A stretch of 64,000 nucleotides of DNA from Amycolatopsis jiangsuensis (GCF_014204865.1 NZ_JACHMG010000001.1:7962501-8026500), one strand, 5' to 3'. Shown: positions 19,701-28,895, counted from the stretch's first letter. A program made the numbers and translations. Notes: generated by a model not told the origin, from the letters alone.

Positions 19701-20630
19701 GTGGTCGTCTCGACCGAACAGCCGCAGCGCGGCAACGGCTCCGGCAGCCACAACGGCCACAACCACGGCTCCGACACCAAGGCCTCGCGCCGCTCCCGCG
19801 GCCGCGGCAAGGGCGGCGATGACCAGCACAGCGAGCACCAGGCCAAGGCCGAACCGGTGACGCCCGCGCCGACCCCGGAGCAGCGGGAGTCGGTGGTCAC
19901 CGCGGTGCAGGCGATGGCCAACGCCTCGAAGGCCGCCTCCGCCAGGGGCGAGCACGAGCAGCCCGCCACGGACGAAGCTGCCGGTGAGCCGACCGCGACC
20001 GAGTCCGGCCGCAAGGAGGGCTCATCCTCCGGCGAGACGGGGAACCGCTCGAAGACCACCGAAGCCGGACCGCGCGGTGCGGTCGCCGGCACGTCCTCCG
20101 GCGAAACCGCGGGCCGCAGCGAGGCCGCAGAGTCGAAGGAGACCACTGTGGCCACCGGGACCACGGCGATCACGGGGACGACCGGGAACACGGCGACCGC
20201 TGAGCCCGCCGTGACCACGGCGACCGCTGAGGCCGAGCCGGGCCGCGAAGTCGCGGGCCAGCCGGTGACCACTCCGGCCGACGAGGCCGAGGTGCGCCCT
20301 CAGGAGTCGCCCGCCCGCCCCGCCGGGGAGGTCGCGGACGCGCCGGTGACCACTCCGGCCGACGAGGTCGTGGTGCCGCAGTCCGAACCGTCCGTCGAGC
20401 CGTCGTCGCCGGAGCCGGAGACCCCCGAGGACCCAGCGACCTCGAAGGCGTCGGCGGCCGCAGTGACTCCGGAGACCCCGGTCGCCGGGTCGTCGTCCGC
20501 CGGTCCGGACGCGGACGCGGAACCCGAGGTCGAGGTGCCCGCCCCGGCGGGGCGGAGCGGACGCAGGCGGTCTCGCCGGGCGGCTTCCCGGCCGGCCGGT
20601 CCGCCGGTGCACGCCACCGACCAGAGCTGA
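16701..20630 (+). CDS. rne: Ribonuclease E/G with long disordered arms
   Basis: A 1309-residue endoribonuclease for rRNA and tRNA processing and mRNA decay. Residues 26-77 (LPPRIRVHALAKLLGQSSRD onward) resemble the N-terminal helical subdomain of translation initiation factor IF2. Then comes ~500 residues of Pro/Ala/Thr/Glu-rich, Arg-patched disorder ([18 protein letters not shown]). The catalytic core starts near residue 590 (S1 domain GSIVGNVYLGRVQNVLPSME) and carries metal-binding TVIDVNTGKF and IIVIDFIDM plus the Zn-link CEHCKG near residue 993. A second disordered arm ends with an Arg-rich motif, GRSGRRRSRRAASRPA, that echoes GRTGSRRSRRA in the N-terminal arm. The core-in-the-middle layout matches mycobacterial and streptomycete RNase E. 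Confidence 0.95.
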   Translation: MSNADTPADQTGGNTAAPASSRLGELPPRIRVHALAKLLGQSSRDLLAKLAELGESPRSAASSVTREVAHRVAEALDPAGTDPTGATPAAPGTPPATDEATARAGQPTESGTAGSPATSGTEATGTVTSGAVAAGPGSVASGVPTAGVPTAGVPTADASSADAPGAATSGTGNDPAATTQSGSAESATGPGAGDVPAATTAADPQAAADTSDQSASTAGTGRSAGRKSGSGRRTGGKSATGRAAAARATDAASETTAEVGTAGQDTAESASAGDRAGTAADQGTPTAEPTTPGDPAAGEPDGAGSSTAGQAGETAAPEKSGRTGSRRSRRAVAPAIPAEQQETEQATAARGPVHVPVFAAPSPVFLPPEETAAQPSRNTPEAVFGVGDEPVKSGKRSKRAESSESAEAEDTAGEDGERSDEDGDDPNSRRRRRRGRRGRGRGKGGDEGSFETSEQSENDEADQGGKPGDKAAKPDKAEKEDKSEQSAESDSGDDADSDGGTKRRRRRRRRKGGDDDAPETTGGDDPPNTVTHVRQAKAEPERAARDEVRSVRGSTRLEAKRQRRRDGREAGRRRAPILSEAEFLARRESVERTMVVAEKGDSTQIGVLEDGVLVEHFVTQSGTGSIVGNVYLGRVQNVLPSMEAAFIDIGRGRNAVLYAGEVDWDAAGLEGKARKIEQALSTGDSVLVQVTKDPVGHKGARLTTQISLPGRFLVYVPAGGATGISRKLPENERRRLKDILKRIVPEDAGVIIRTASEGISEQELDRDVRRLKAQWDIIKDKAAAGSGKKGSAPAMLYEEPDLLVKVVRDLFTEDFAKLEVQGGKAWDTIHGYVQHVAPDLIERLKRYTGTGDAFAAHRIDEQITKALDRKVWLPSGGYLVIDRTEAMTVIDVNTGKFTGSGGNLEETVTRNNLESAEEIVRQLRLRDIGGIIVIDFIDMVLESNRELVLRRLTECLGRDRTRHQVAEVTSLGLVQMTRKKIGTGLLEAFSTPCEHCKGRGVVVSTEQPQRGNGSGSHNGHNHGSDTKASRRSRGRGKGGDDQHSEHQAKAEPVTPAPTPEQRESVVTAVQAMANASKAASARGEHEQPATDEAAGEPTATESGRKEGSSSGETGNRSKTTEAGPRGAVAGTSSGETAGRSEAAESKETTVATGTTAITGTTGNTATAEPAVTTATAEAEPGREVAGQPVTTPADEAEVRPQESPARPAGEVADAPVTTPADEVVVPQSEPSVEPSSPEPETPEDPATSKASAAAVTPETPVAGSSSAGPDADAEPEVEVPAPAGRSGRRRSRRAASRPAGPPVHATDQS

Positions 20631-20645
20631 ACGAGCACTGGGGGA

Positions 20646-20669
20646 CCCCGGGTGCAACCAGACCCGGGG
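20646..20669 (+). terminator. GC-rich stem-loop after rne
   Basis: CCCCGGGT (20646-20653) and ACCCGGGG (20662-20669) make a perfect 8-bp stem with an 8-nt loop; flanking GGGG/CCTCCC can extend it. It starts 16 bp after the rne stop and has no T-tract. It may terminate rne transcripts or be part of the rplU leader. Confidence 0.6.
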
Positions 20670-20689
20670 CCTCCCGTAACCTGGAGTTC

Positions 20690-20710
20690 GGCTCACCACC
20701 AGAGTGAGCC
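20690..20710 (+). promoter_or_regulatory. Stem-loop in rplU leader
   Basis: GGCTCAC (20690-20696), loop CACCAGA, GTGAGCC (20704-20710). It lies 85 bp upstream of the rplU start. It could be a leader structure of the L21 operon, a common site for ribosomal-protein feedback, but no known motif was matched. Confidence 0.35.
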
Positions 20711-20794
20711 GCTGCGCGAGCACCTGGACCGCCTTCCCGGCGGGCCGGCCGCGCCAGCCCCTTAACCCATTGTCGAGCAATGCAGGAGACTTCC

Positions 20795-21109
20795 GTGTCG
20801 GCGTACGCGATCGTCAAGACCGGCGGCAAGCAGTACAAGGTGGCCGTCGGCGACGTCGTCGAGGTCGAGAAGCTCGAGGGCGAGCCGGGCACCGAGCACA
20901 CCTTCCCCGCCGTGCTGTTCGTGGACGGTGGCGAGGTCACCACGGACGCCGACGCGCTGGCGAAGGTCTCGGTCACCGGCAAGGTCGTCGAGCAGACCAA
21001 GGGTCCGAAGATCCGGATCCACAAGTTCAAGAACAAGACCGGCTACCACAAGCGCCAAGGCCACCGGCAGAAGCTGACCCGCGTCGAGGTCACCGGCATC
21101 TCCCAGTAA
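20795..21109 (+). CDS. rplU: 50S ribosomal protein L21
   Basis: A 104-residue large-subunit protein. GTG 20795 was chosen over the in-frame ATG 20780 because GGAG lies 6 nt before the GTG and the resulting protein ([20 protein letters not shown]) matches family length. It ends with the L21 C-terminal signature [20 protein letters not shown]. It is followed 51 bp downstream by rpmA. Confidence 0.97.
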   Translation: MSAYAIVKTGGKQYKVAVGDVVEVEKLEGEPGTEHTFPAVLFVDGGEVTTDADALAKVSVTGKVVEQTKGPKIRIHKFKNKTGYHKRQGHRQKLTRVEVTGISQ

Positions 21110-21160
21110 GACCTTCCGGATCTTCGCAAGACCCTGAACTTTGCCAGAAAGGGCTGAACA

Positions 21161-21409
21161 ATGGCTCACAAGAAGGGTGCGTCCAGCTCCCGCAACGGTC
21201 GTGATTCGAACGCACAGCGCCTCGGCGTGAAGCGCTTCGGTGGCCAGCAGGTCAGCGCGGGCGAGATCATCATCCGCCAGCGCGGCACCAAGTTCCACCC
21301 CGGTGTGAACGTCGGCCGCGGTGGCGACGACACGCTGTTCGCGCTGGCCGCCGGTGCGGTCCAGTTCGGTGTGAAGCGCGGCCGCAAGACCGTGAACATC
21401 GCGCCGTAA
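21161..21409 (+). CDS. rpmA: 50S ribosomal protein L27
   Basis: An 82-residue protein whose N-terminal arm [20 protein letters not shown] reaches the peptidyl-transferase centre, with the conserved GGDDTLFAL segment. AAAGGG precedes ATG 21161. It forms the standard rplU-rpmA pair. Confidence 0.98.
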   Translation: MAHKKGASSSRNGRDSNAQRLGVKRFGGQQVSAGEIIIRQRGTKFHPGVNVGRGGDDTLFALAAGAVQFGVKRGRKTVNIAP

Positions 21410-21420
21410 CGGGCGATGTC

Positions 21421-21496
21421 GGGGCGACGTGGGTCCGCGGAAAGCGCGGACCACGTCGCCCCGTTACTCGTGTTGGCCCGGGGGCCGAGCCCCCGG
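21421..21496. terminator. Two consecutive stem-loops between rpmA and obgE
   Basis: The first stem-loop: GGGGCGACGTG plus GTCCGCG (21421-21439, one bulged G), a GAAAG loop, then CGCGGAC and CACGTCGCCCC (21445-21462), 18 base pairs in all. The second: CCGGGGGC (21478-21485), CGA loop, GCCCCCGG (21489-21496). They begin 12 bp after the rpmA stop. They most likely terminate or attenuate rplU-rpmA transcription ahead of obgE; a T6 run follows at about 21542. Confidence 0.75.
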
Positions 21497-21573
21497 AACC
21501 CCCACGGTGCGGCCGCTGGCAGACCCAGCGTGACCCGCGCCGTTTTTTGTGTGCAGGGAGAGTAGGCAACGTC

Positions 21574-23088
21574 ATGGCGTCCCGGTTCGTGGACCGCGCG
21601 GTCATCCACCTGACCGCCGGTGACGGGGGCAACGGCTGTGCCTCGGTGCACCGCGAAAAGTTCAAGCCGCTCGGCGGCCCGGACGGCGGCAACGGCGGGC
21701 ACGGCGGCGACGTCACCCTCGTCGTCGACCCGGGCGTGCACACGCTGCTCGACTTCCACTTCCGCCCGCACGCCCGCGCCGGCAACGGCAAGATGGGCAT
21801 GGGCAGCCACCGCAACGGTGCCGCCGGCGAACCGCTGGAGATGCGCGTACCGGCGGGCACGGTGGTGTTCACCGAGGACGGCGAGCTGGTGGCCGATCTG
21901 GTCAGCCCGGGCACGCGGTTCGTCGCCGCGCAGGGCGGCCGAGGTGGGCTGGGCAATGCGGCGCTGGCGTCGAAAGCCCGTAAGGCGCCCGGATTCGCGC
22001 TGCTCGGCGAGCCGGGGGAGAGCCGCAACCTGGTGCTGGAGCTGCGCTCGGTGGCCGACGTCGGCCTGCTCGGGTTCCCGTCCGCGGGCAAGTCCTCGCT
22101 GATCTCGGTGCTGTCCGCGGCGAAGCCGAAGATCGCCGACTACCCGTTCACCACGCTGGTGCCGAACCTCGGCGTGATCACGGCCGGGTCCACTGTGTAC
22201 ACCATGGCGGACGTGCCCGGCCTGATCCCCGGCGCGTCCGAGGGCCGCGGGCTCGGCCTGGACTTCCTGCGCCACATCGAACGCTGCGCGGTGCTGGTGC
22301 ACGTGGTCGACTGCGCCACGCTGGAGCCGGGCCGCGACCCGCTGTCCGATGTGGACGCTCTCGAGGAGGAGCTCGCCCGCTACACGCCGGGGCTGGGCGG
22401 CAAGCTCGAGCAGCGTCCCCGCGTGGTCGTGCTCAACAAGATCGACGTTCCGGAGGCCGCCGAGCTGGCCGAGTTCGTGCGGCCCGACTTCGAGGCACGC
22501 GGGCTGCGGGTGTTCGAGGTGTCCACCGCGTCCCGCAAGGGGCTCAAAGAACTGAGTTTCGCGCTCGCCGAGGTCGTGGAGGCCTACCGCGAGGCGCAGC
22601 CGGTGCTGGAGCCGGAGAAGATCGTGCTGCGCCCGCTCGCGGTGGACGACAGCGGCTTCATCGTCGAAGAGGACCCGGAGGAGGACGGCGCGTTCGTCGT
22701 CCGCGGCGCCCGGCCGGAGCGGTGGATCCGGCAGACCAACTTCGCCAACGACGAGGCCGTCGGCTATCTCGCCGACCGGCTCAACCGGCTCGGCGTCGAG
22801 GAGGCCCTGGCCAAACGCGGGGCGAAACCGGGAAGTCCGGTCACCATCGGCGACATCCAGTTCGAATGGGAGCCTTCCACCCCCGGCGTCGCGGTGCACT
22901 TGTCCGGCCGTGGCACCGACGTCCGGCTGGAGCGTAACGACCGGGTCGGCGCGGCCGAACGCAAGGAGGCGCGGCGGATCCGCCGGGACGGGCCCGACGA
23001 CCTGGAGGACGACGAGCCCGCCGGCCTCGCCGACGATCTGGACGGTGTCTGGACCGGCGAGGACGGGCACGCGGAGCCGGACCGGTGA
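21574..23088 (+). CDS. obgE: GTPase Obg/CgtA
   Basis: A 504-residue essential GTPase in 50S assembly and stress control. ATG 21574 was chosen; the nine codons upstream are not conserved-looking. The Gly-rich Obg fold ([27 protein letters not shown]) comes first. The G domain follows with G1 [10 protein letters not shown], switch [12 protein letters not shown]3 [10 protein letters not shown] and G4 NKID. The C-terminal OCT domain contains [20 protein letters not shown], and an acidic tail ends the protein. Its stop overlaps the proB GTG. Confidence 0.97.
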   Translation: MASRFVDRAVIHLTAGDGGNGCASVHREKFKPLGGPDGGNGGHGGDVTLVVDPGVHTLLDFHFRPHARAGNGKMGMGSHRNGAAGEPLEMRVPAGTVVFTEDGELVADLVSPGTRFVAAQGGRGGLGNAALASKARKAPGFALLGEPGESRNLVLELRSVADVGLLGFPSAGKSSLISVLSAAKPKIADYPFTTLVPNLGVITAGSTVYTMADVPGLIPGASEGRGLGLDFLRHIERCAVLVHVVDCATLEPGRDPLSDVDALEEELARYTPGLGGKLEQRPRVVVLNKIDVPEAAELAEFVRPDFEARGLRVFEVSTASRKGLKELSFALAEVVEAYREAQPVLEPEKIVLRPLAVDDSGFIVEEDPEEDGAFVVRGARPERWIRQTNFANDEAVGYLADRLNRLGVEEALAKRGAKPGSPVTIGDIQFEWEPSTPGVAVHLSGRGTDVRLERNDRVGAAERKEARRIRRDGPDDLEDDEPAGLADDLDGVWTGEDGHAEPDR

Positions 23089-24191
23089 ACGGGACCCGGC
23101 AGGAGATCGCCGGGGCCCGCAGGCTCGTGGTCAAGATCGGCTCGTCCGCACTGACCACCGCGGGCAGCGGGCTCGACGTGGCCCGGCTGGACGCGCTGGT
23201 CGACGCCATCGCCGCCCGGGTGCGGCGTGACGCGCAGATCGTGCTCGTGTCCTCGGGTGCGATCGGTGCCGGGCTGGCGCCGCTGAAGCTGGGCAAGCGG
23301 CCGCGGGATCTGGCCACCCAGCAGGCCGCCGCCAGCGTCGGCCAGCTGACGCTCGCACACGCGTACGCGGAGTCCTTCGGCCGTTACGCGCTCACCGTCG
23401 GTCAGGTCCTGCTGACCTCCGACGACGTGGTGCGCCGGTCGCACTACCGCAACGCCCAGCGCACGTTCTCGCGGCTGCTCGCCCTCGGCACGGTGCCGGT
23501 GGTGAACGAGAACGACACCGTGGCCACGCAGGAGATCCGGTTCGGTGACAACGACCGTCTGGCGGCGCTGGTGGCACACCTGATCGGCGCCGAGGCGCTG
23601 ATCCTGCTGTCCGATGTGGACGGTCTGTACGACGGTGATCCGCGCGCCGGTGCCACCCGCCGGATCGCCGAGGTGCACAGTGAGTCCGATGTGGACGGTA
23701 TCGCGGTCGGCATCTCCTCGTCCGGCCTCGGTACCGGAGGGATGGTTTCGAAGCTCGCCGCGGCCCGCACCGCTGCCGGAGCGGGGATCCCGGTGTTGCT
23801 CGCCGCCGCCGTCGACGCTGCGGACGCACTCGGTGCTGCCCGCAGCGGTACGGCTTTCACCCCGGCGGACACCCGGCTGTCGGCCCGCCGCTTCTGGCTC
23901 GGCTACGCCACCGACGCGTCCGGGAAGCTCCGTCTCGACGACGGAGCGGTGCGGGCGATCCTGCGCCGTCGTTCCCTGCTGGCGGCCGGCATCACCGGCC
24001 TCGACGGCGACTTCCAGGCAGGCGACGTGGTCGACCTCGTCGACGCGGCCGACGTTCCGGTGGCCCGTGGCGTCGTAGGTTTCGACGCGGCCGAACTGCC
24101 CGCGCTGATCGGCCGCTCCAGCCACGAGGTCCCGGTGGAACACCGCCGCGAGGTCGTCCACGCCGACGATCTGGTTCCACTGCGCCGCTGA
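23085..24191 (+). CDS. proB: Glutamate 5-kinase
   Basis: A 368-residue enzyme, the first step of proline biosynthesis (ATP-dependent phosphorylation of glutamate). GTG 23085 overlaps the obgE stop, so it is coupled. The amino-acid-kinase domain shows [45 protein letters not shown] and [14 protein letters not shown]-terminal PUA domain ([19 protein letters not shown] onward) is present as in most ProB proteins. The obg-proB order is conserved in actinobacteria. Confidence 0.97.
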   Translation: MNGTRQEIAGARRLVVKIGSSALTTAGSGLDVARLDALVDAIAARVRRDAQIVLVSSGAIGAGLAPLKLGKRPRDLATQQAAASVGQLTLAHAYAESFGRYALTVGQVLLTSDDVVRRSHYRNAQRTFSRLLALGTVPVVNENDTVATQEIRFGDNDRLAALVAHLIGAEALILLSDVDGLYDGDPRAGATRRIAEVHSESDVDGIAVGISSSGLGTGGMVSKLAAARTAAGAGIPVLLAAAVDAADALGAARSGTAFTPADTRLSARRFWLGYATDASGKLRLDDGAVRAILRRRSLLAAGITGLDGDFQAGDVVDLVDAADVPVARGVVGFDAAELPALIGRSSHEVPVEHRREVVHADDLVPLRR

Positions 24192-24199
24192 CCTTTGAG

Positions 24200-24552
24200 G
24201 TGGAGTACCACGCGGGCCAGCTGCTCCGCGTACGCCTCGGTGAACCCGGCCGATTCCGGGTCCTGCCCGGTGATGGCCCTGGCGACCTGGTGCTGCAGGA
24301 ACTCCCGCTGCTGCCCGGCACTACCGGTCTCCGGACCGCCCTCGGCCAGGTTTTCGCGAAGGAAGATCCGGCTGAGGTCGGGGTCGGCGGCCCCGTCACG
24401 CGCGAAGTCGGCCACGACGTCCTCGAGCGGCCGTTCCGGTGTGGCGAGCGCGCGGAAGCCTTCGAAGGGGGCACTTCCGACCGCGGTGCACGGCGCGGGG
24501 CCTCGGACGCGGACGTCAGCGTAGCCGGTGATTTGATCAGACGTACGGTTGA
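24200..24552 (-). pseudogene. Remnant of a TetR-type regulator (C-terminal domain only)
   Basis: Reading the minus strand gives a continuous peptide including ITGYADVRVRGPAPCTAVGS, then ADFARDGAADPDLSRIFLRE and [20 protein letters not shown]. It resembles the helical ligand domain of TetR-family regulators. No HTH precedes it: a TAA closes the frame just upstream, and the frame then runs antisense into proB without its own plausible end. It diverges from the broken monooxygenase at 24595, the normal place for its regulator. The identification rests on sequence feel, not a search. Confidence 0.4.
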
Positions 24553-24594
24553 CTTAATCATTTGTATGGTTACTTATGGCTCTTTCGGAAGTGA

Positions 24595-25843
24595 GTGAAG
24601 AAGACCGTGAACGAGGTCGAAGTGGCCGTGGTCGGGGGCGGTACCGGTGGGCTGTGCCTGGCACACGGGCTGCGCCGCGCGGGAGTGAAGGTCGCGGTGT
24701 ACGAACGCAGCCGCACGCGTACGGAACGGCTACAGGGCTACCGCGTGCACATCGACCCGACCGGATCGTCGGCACTGCACGAATGCCTGTCACCGTCCAC
24801 TTGGGACAGTTTCCTGGTCACGACCGGAACGAGCGCGGGCGGCTTCGCCTTCGTCACCGAACAGCTGCGGGAGCTGGCCATGCTGTCGCGGCCGCCGGAC
24901 GCCGACCCGGCCACTGCGCACCACTCCGCGAGCCGCATCTCGCTGCACCGGGTGACGGAATCGTCCGGTACGACAAGGAATTCGTCCGGTACGAGTCCGG
25001 CGGAAACGGGGCGGTCCTGCACTTCGCGGACGGCACCACCGCGGAGGCCGGCCTGGTTGTCGGCGCGGACGGGGCGAATTCACGCGTGCGCCTCCAGCTG
25101 CTGCCGCATGCCCGGCCTGTGGATACCGGAATCACCGGCGTCGCCGGGAAGTCCCCGCTCACCGCCGAATCCCGCGGGTGCGTGCCGGAGCGGTTGACCA
25201 GCGGCCCCAACCTGGTGCTGCCCCGCCGGGCTGCGGGATGTTCACCGCGCCGCACGAGTTTCCGGACGACGCGGAAAACGACGAGACCGCCGCGATCGAC
25301 CCGGTCCTGTTCGACAACACCGCGAGCTACGTGATGTGGGTGTACGCGGCGCGCACCCGGTGTTTCCCGGCCGGGCTGGCCGAACTGGCGGGGCCCGGCC
25401 TGCGTTCCCTGGTGCTGGAACGGATCGAAGGCTGGCACCCGGCGTTCTCGCGGCTCGTGGCGGATTCCCCGGACGCGACGGTGTCTCTGCTGCCCATCCG
25501 GACCTCGGTTCCGGTGGGGGCCTGGGAGACCGGCCCGGTGACGCTGCTCGGCGACGCCGCGCACAGCATGACGCCGTTCCGCGGCATCGGTGCGAACGTC
25601 GCTCTGCGCGATGCGCAGCTGCTGTCCCGTGCCCTGGCCGGTGGCGGCGATGTCCGCGCAGCTGTGGCCGATTACGAACGGCGGATGCGCGAATACGGCT
25701 ATCGAGCGGTACGCGCCTCGGCCCGCAGCGCCGACCGGTTCGTCACCGAAAGCCGCTTCCACCGCGGTCTCACCCGCGGCGGATTCGCCGCCATGGGCAG
25801 GGTTTCCGAGCTGCGGCGGAGATTCGCCGGGACGCCAGGCTGA
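24595..25843 (+). pseudogene. FAD-dependent monooxygenase, broken by two frame disruptions
   Basis: Aromatic-ring-hydroxylase-like FAD monooxygenase in three frames. Part 1 (24595 to ~24955) has the Rossmann motif VAVVGGGTGGLCLAHGL. Part 2 (~24960-25220) has IVRYDKEFVRYE and VVGADGANSRVRLQLL. Part 3 (~25225-25843) has TLLGDAAHSMTPFRGIGANV and the C-terminal helices. At the first junction ISLHRVT runs straight into DGIVRYD, so about ten codons normally lying between have been deleted out of frame. The second is a small indel near 25215-25235. The gene cannot give a full-length enzyme. It was probably once controlled by the adjacent TetR remnant. Confidence 0.8.
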
Positions 25844-25849
25844 GCGGGC

Positions 25850-27352
25850 TCAGTGCCCCGCGGTCAGTTCCCCCGACAGCCGGTCGTGCATGGTGGCGCT
25901 GGGCGCGTTCAGGCCGACGATCTCCACGGTCTTGCCGAGTGCGGCGTACTTGGTGGTGATGGCGTCGAGCGCGGCGACCGTGGAGGCGTCCCAGATGTGC
26001 GCGTCGGTGAGGTCGAGGACCACGTGGCCGGGGTCGCCGCGATAGTCGAACCGGGAGACCAGATCGTTGCTGGAGGCGAAGAACAGCGCGCCGGTGACGG
26101 CGTACACGACCTGGTTGCCGTCCGGGTCGAGGGCTGAGGTCACGTCGACCAGATGCGCCACCCGGCGGGCGAAGATCACCATCGCGGTGATCGTGCCGAC
26201 CACCACGCCGATGGCGAGGTTGCTGGTGGCAACCACCACCGCGACGGTGAGCACCATGACGGTGATCTCGCCGGCCGGCATCCGCTTCAGCGTGGCGGGT
26301 GCGACGCTGTGCCAGTCGAAGGTGCCGAACGCGACGAGCATCATCACCGCGACCAGTGCGGCCATCGGGATCCGGGACACCAGCGGGCCGCAGACCAGGC
26401 AGAGCACCATCAGGAAGACCCCGGCCAGGAACGTCGACAACCGGGTCCGGGAGCCGGCGGTCCTGACGTTGATCATGGTCTGGCCGATCATCGCGCAGCC
26501 GCCCATGCCGCCGAAGACGCCGGTCACGACGTTGGCGATGCCCTGCCCGATGGCCTCGCGGGTCTTGCTGGACCGGGTGTCGGTGATGTCGTCGACCAGC
26601 TTCGCGGTCATCAGCGATTCCATCAGCCCCACGAGGGCGAACGCGACGGCGTAGGGCGCCAGCAGTCCGAGCGTGCCGAAGGTGAACGGGACGTCCGGGA
26701 TGCCCGGTACCGGCAGCGCCGAGGGCAGCGCTCCCTTGTCGCCGACCGTCGGCACCGAAATGCCTGCGGCGATGGTGAGCACGGTGAGCGCCACGATGGA
26801 TACCAGCGGCGCGGGCACGATCTTCGTGAGCCGGGGGAAGAGCACCATGAGCACGAGCCCACCCGCGAACAACGGGTAGACCGGCCAGGGCACGGCGATG
26901 AGTTCCGGTACCTGCGCGAGGAAAATCAGGATGGCCAGCGCGTTGACGAATCCGACCATGACGCTGCGCGGCACGAACCGCATCAGCTTCGCGACGCCGA
27001 GGGACCCGAGCACGATCTGGAACAGCCCGCCGAGGATCACCGTGGCGACCAGGTAACCCAGCCCGTGCTCACGGGCGAGCGGCGCGACGACGAGCGCGAT
27101 CGCACCGGTGGCCGCGGAGATCATCGCCGCTCGTCCGCCCACGAACGAGATCACCACCGCCATCGTGAACGAGGCGCACAGACCCACCCGCGGATCGACG
27201 CCGGCGATGATCGAGAACGAGATCGCTTCCGGGATCAGTGCCAGTGCCACGACCAGGCCGCCGAAGAACTCCGTGCGCGCGACCTTCGGGGAGAACCAGG
27301 CGGGACGGGTACCGCGCAGCCGCGCGGGCACGGCGGACAGCAATGAGGACAC
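25850..27352 (-). CDS. SulP-family anion transporter with STAS domain
   Basis: About 500 residues from GTG 27352 (VSSLLSAVPARLRGTRPAWF); an upstream in-frame start at 27415 is possible. The sulfate-transporter core has some ten to twelve hydrophobic segments, starting FFGGLVVALALIPEAISFSI, a hallmark of SulP proteins. The C-terminal STAS domain reads HVVLDLTDAHIWDASTVAAL. SulP members carry sulfate, bicarbonate or other anions; specificity is not readable. A MerR gene lies upstream on the same strand, 129 bp away. Confidence 0.88.
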   Translation of the reverse strand: MSSLLSAVPARLRGTRPAWFSPKVARTEFFGGLVVALALIPEAISFSIIAGVDPRVGLCASFTMAVVISFVGGRAAMISAATGAIALVVAPLAREHGLGYLVATVILGGLFQIVLGSLGVAKLMRFVPRSVMVGFVNALAILIFLAQVPELIAVPWPVYPLFAGGLVLMVLFPRLTKIVPAPLVSIVALTVLTIAAGISVPTVGDKGALPSALPVPGIPDVPFTFGTLGLLAPYAVAFALVGLMESLMTAKLVDDITDTRSSKTREAIGQGIANVVTGVFGGMGGCAMIGQTMINVRTAGSRTRLSTFLAGVFLMVLCLVCGPLVSRIPMAALVAVMMLVAFGTFDWHSVAPATLKRMPAGEITVMVLTVAVVVATSNLAIGVVVGTITAMVIFARRVAHLVDVTSALDPDGNQVVYAVTGALFFASSNDLVSRFDYRGDPGHVVLDLTDAHIWDASTVAALDAITTKYAALGKTVEIVGLNAPSATMHDRLSGELTAGH

Positions 27353-27481
27353 AGTGGACGGACCTGTCTTGTTCGGGCGGCGCGGGCACCGGGTGGACGC
27401 GGCTCTCGCCGCCAACTCTTCCGTTACGTTAGAGGAGAGATGGGCGGCGGCGGACGTGGCGGTGCCGGAATGCGGTCGAGA

Positions 27482-27886
27482 TCACGTGCGGGCCGGGGAG
27501 TCCGCGTCCGGCAGTCGCTCGCGGTGCGCGCGCAGCAGCGCGGAAAACTCCTCGGCCGCGGTGAGCTTCGCCCGCAGATCCCGGCAGGCCTGCTCCGCGG
27601 CGCCGCTGAACTCCGCGAGCCGCCCGGCCGGGTCGGCCACGGGCGGGCTGCCCGGAACCGGGTCCAGGATGGCGAGCACCTCGCGCATCTCCTCGAGCTG
27701 GAAACCCAGCGGTTTCATCCGCTTGATCAGCTGCAACCGGTCGATGTCCGGTTCGGTGTACAGGCGGAACCCGCCCTGGCTGCGCGCGCTCGGCACGACC
27801 AGCCCGACTTCCTCGTAGTAGCGGATGGTGCGCAGGGAAAGGCCGGTACGCTCGGCGACCTCGCCGATCTGCATCCGTTCGCGCAC
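27482..27886 (-). CDS. MerR-family transcriptional regulator
   Basis: A 134-residue protein. GTG 27886 has AAAGGA upstream; ATG 27874 is an alternative. N-terminal winged HTH: MQIGEVAERTGLSLRTIRYY then EEVGLVVPSARSQGGFRLYT, followed by a dimerisation coiled coil (PLGFQLEEMREVLAIL). No Cys is present in the C-terminus, so it is not a typical metal sensor. It may regulate the SulP gene downstream. A MerR-type promoter was not identified. Confidence 0.88.
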   Translation of the reverse strand: MRERMQIGEVAERTGLSLRTIRYYEEVGLVVPSARSQGGFRLYTEPDIDRLQLIKRMKPLGFQLEEMREVLAILDPVPGSPPVADPAGRLAEFSGAAEQACRDLRAKLTAAEEFSALLRAHRERLPDADSPART

Positions 27887-27950
27887 GCCGTTTCCTTTCC
27901 GAACCCCGCTCCGCCACGGTAACGCACTGTCCTCCCGTGCCGAGTGGTCG

Positions 27951-28793
27951 TCAGGCGAACGCGGAGACGTGGTCGGCGACGAATTCGCGGAGGCTGCGCG
28001 GGGCGCGGCCGATGAGCCGTCCGGCATCGCCGGAAAGCCAGGCCGCGTCGCCTTCCGCGACGAGGCCGAAGGCCTGCACGTTCGAGGTGGCGGCCGATTC
28101 GGGCACGCCCGCGTCGACCAGCATCGCGCGATGCGTCTCGGGGGAGACGCTTCGGTACTCGACCTCGTGCCCGAGTGCGGTGCCGAGCGCCGTCGCCACG
28201 TCGGCGTAGCTGACCAGCTCCGGACCGGTCAGCAGGTAGCTGCGGCCCGCGTGCGCTGCCGGCGCGCCCGCGACCGTGGCCGCGGCCGCCGCGACGTCCC
28301 GGGCATCGACCATGCCGAGCCGGCCGTCGCCGGAGCACATGACGAAGCTGTGCGACTCCCTGATCGAAGGAATGAAAGCGAAAAGGTTCTGCAGGAAGAA
28401 GTTCGGAGCCAGCAACGTGTAGTCGAGTCCGGTGGCACGCACGTGCGCCTCCACCCGCGCGTGGTCGCGGCGCCGCGCGACCGGCGAATCCGCTGTCGCC
28501 TTGTGATTGGTGATCTTCACGACGTGCCCCACGCCCTGGCGTACGGCGGCATCGATAACCGCGATCTCGTGCTCCGGCACCGCGGCGCTGATCAGCAGCA
28601 CGGTGTCCACCTCGCGCATCGCCGCGTCCACCGTCGCCCGCTGCTCGAAATCGCCCACCGCTACGTCCGCGGCGCCGCGTGGCGCCCGCGACCGGTCCCG
28701 GACCAGCGCTCTGGCCGCGTGCTGCTGCTCGCCGAGCAGCCGTACCGCCTCGGATCCGACCTTGCCCGACGGCCCGGTCACCAGAATCACCAC
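27951..28793 (-). CDS. NmrA/SDR-a5-like NAD(P)-binding protein
   Basis: About 280 residues. GTG 28793 was chosen (ILVTGPSGKVGSEAVRLLGE follows; GGGAAAGG upstream); upstream ATGs at 28859 and 28874 are open. Atypical SDR of the NmrA / quinone-oxidoreductase-2 (YtfG) group: N-terminal TGPSGKVG nucleotide loop, VLLISAAVPEHEIAVIDAAV, and LDYTLLAPNFFLQNLFAF. It lacks the YxxxK pair, as expected for the family. The divergent HxlR regulator and shared operator suggest induction by an electrophile or quinone stress signal. Confidence 0.82.
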   Translation of the reverse strand: MVILVTGPSGKVGSEAVRLLGEQQHAARALVRDRSRAPRGAADVAVGDFEQRATVDAAMREVDTVLLISAAVPEHEIAVIDAAVRQGVGHVVKITNHKATADSPVARRRDHARVEAHVRATGLDYTLLAPNFFLQNLFAFIPSIRESHSFVMCSGDGRLGMVDARDVAAAAATVAGAPAAHAGRSYLLTGPELVSYADVATALGTALGHEVEYRSVSPETHRAMLVDAGVPESAATSNVQAFGLVAEGDAAWLSGDAGRLIGRAPRSLREFVADHVSAFA

Positions 28794-28867
28794 GGCCCTT
28801 TCCCTGGGGTAGCGCCCGGATTCCGGGCTCGAGCCCATCGTCTCCGTTTCCGCTGTCATTTGTGAAG

Positions 28868-28895
28868 TAGGCACCTTTGAGATGTATAGGTACCT
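28868..28895. promoter_or_regulatory. Direct-repeat operator in NmrA/HxlR divergent region
   Basis: TAGGCACCT (28868-28876) and TAGGTACCT (28887-28895) are repeated with 19-bp spacing, about two helical turns. The second contains the perfect palindrome AGGTACCT. They lie between the divergent genes and immediately before ATG 28897, a typical place for HxlR-family autoregulatory binding. Confidence 0.6.

Noticed and set aside
16605..19955. 1,100-codon frame opposite rne
   Set aside because: Antisense shadow of a GC-rich gene; rne has clear domains.
24200..24598. Plus-strand 132-codon frame after proB
   Set aside because: Minus-strand reading gives a more protein-like TetR remnant; the plus frame has no known features.
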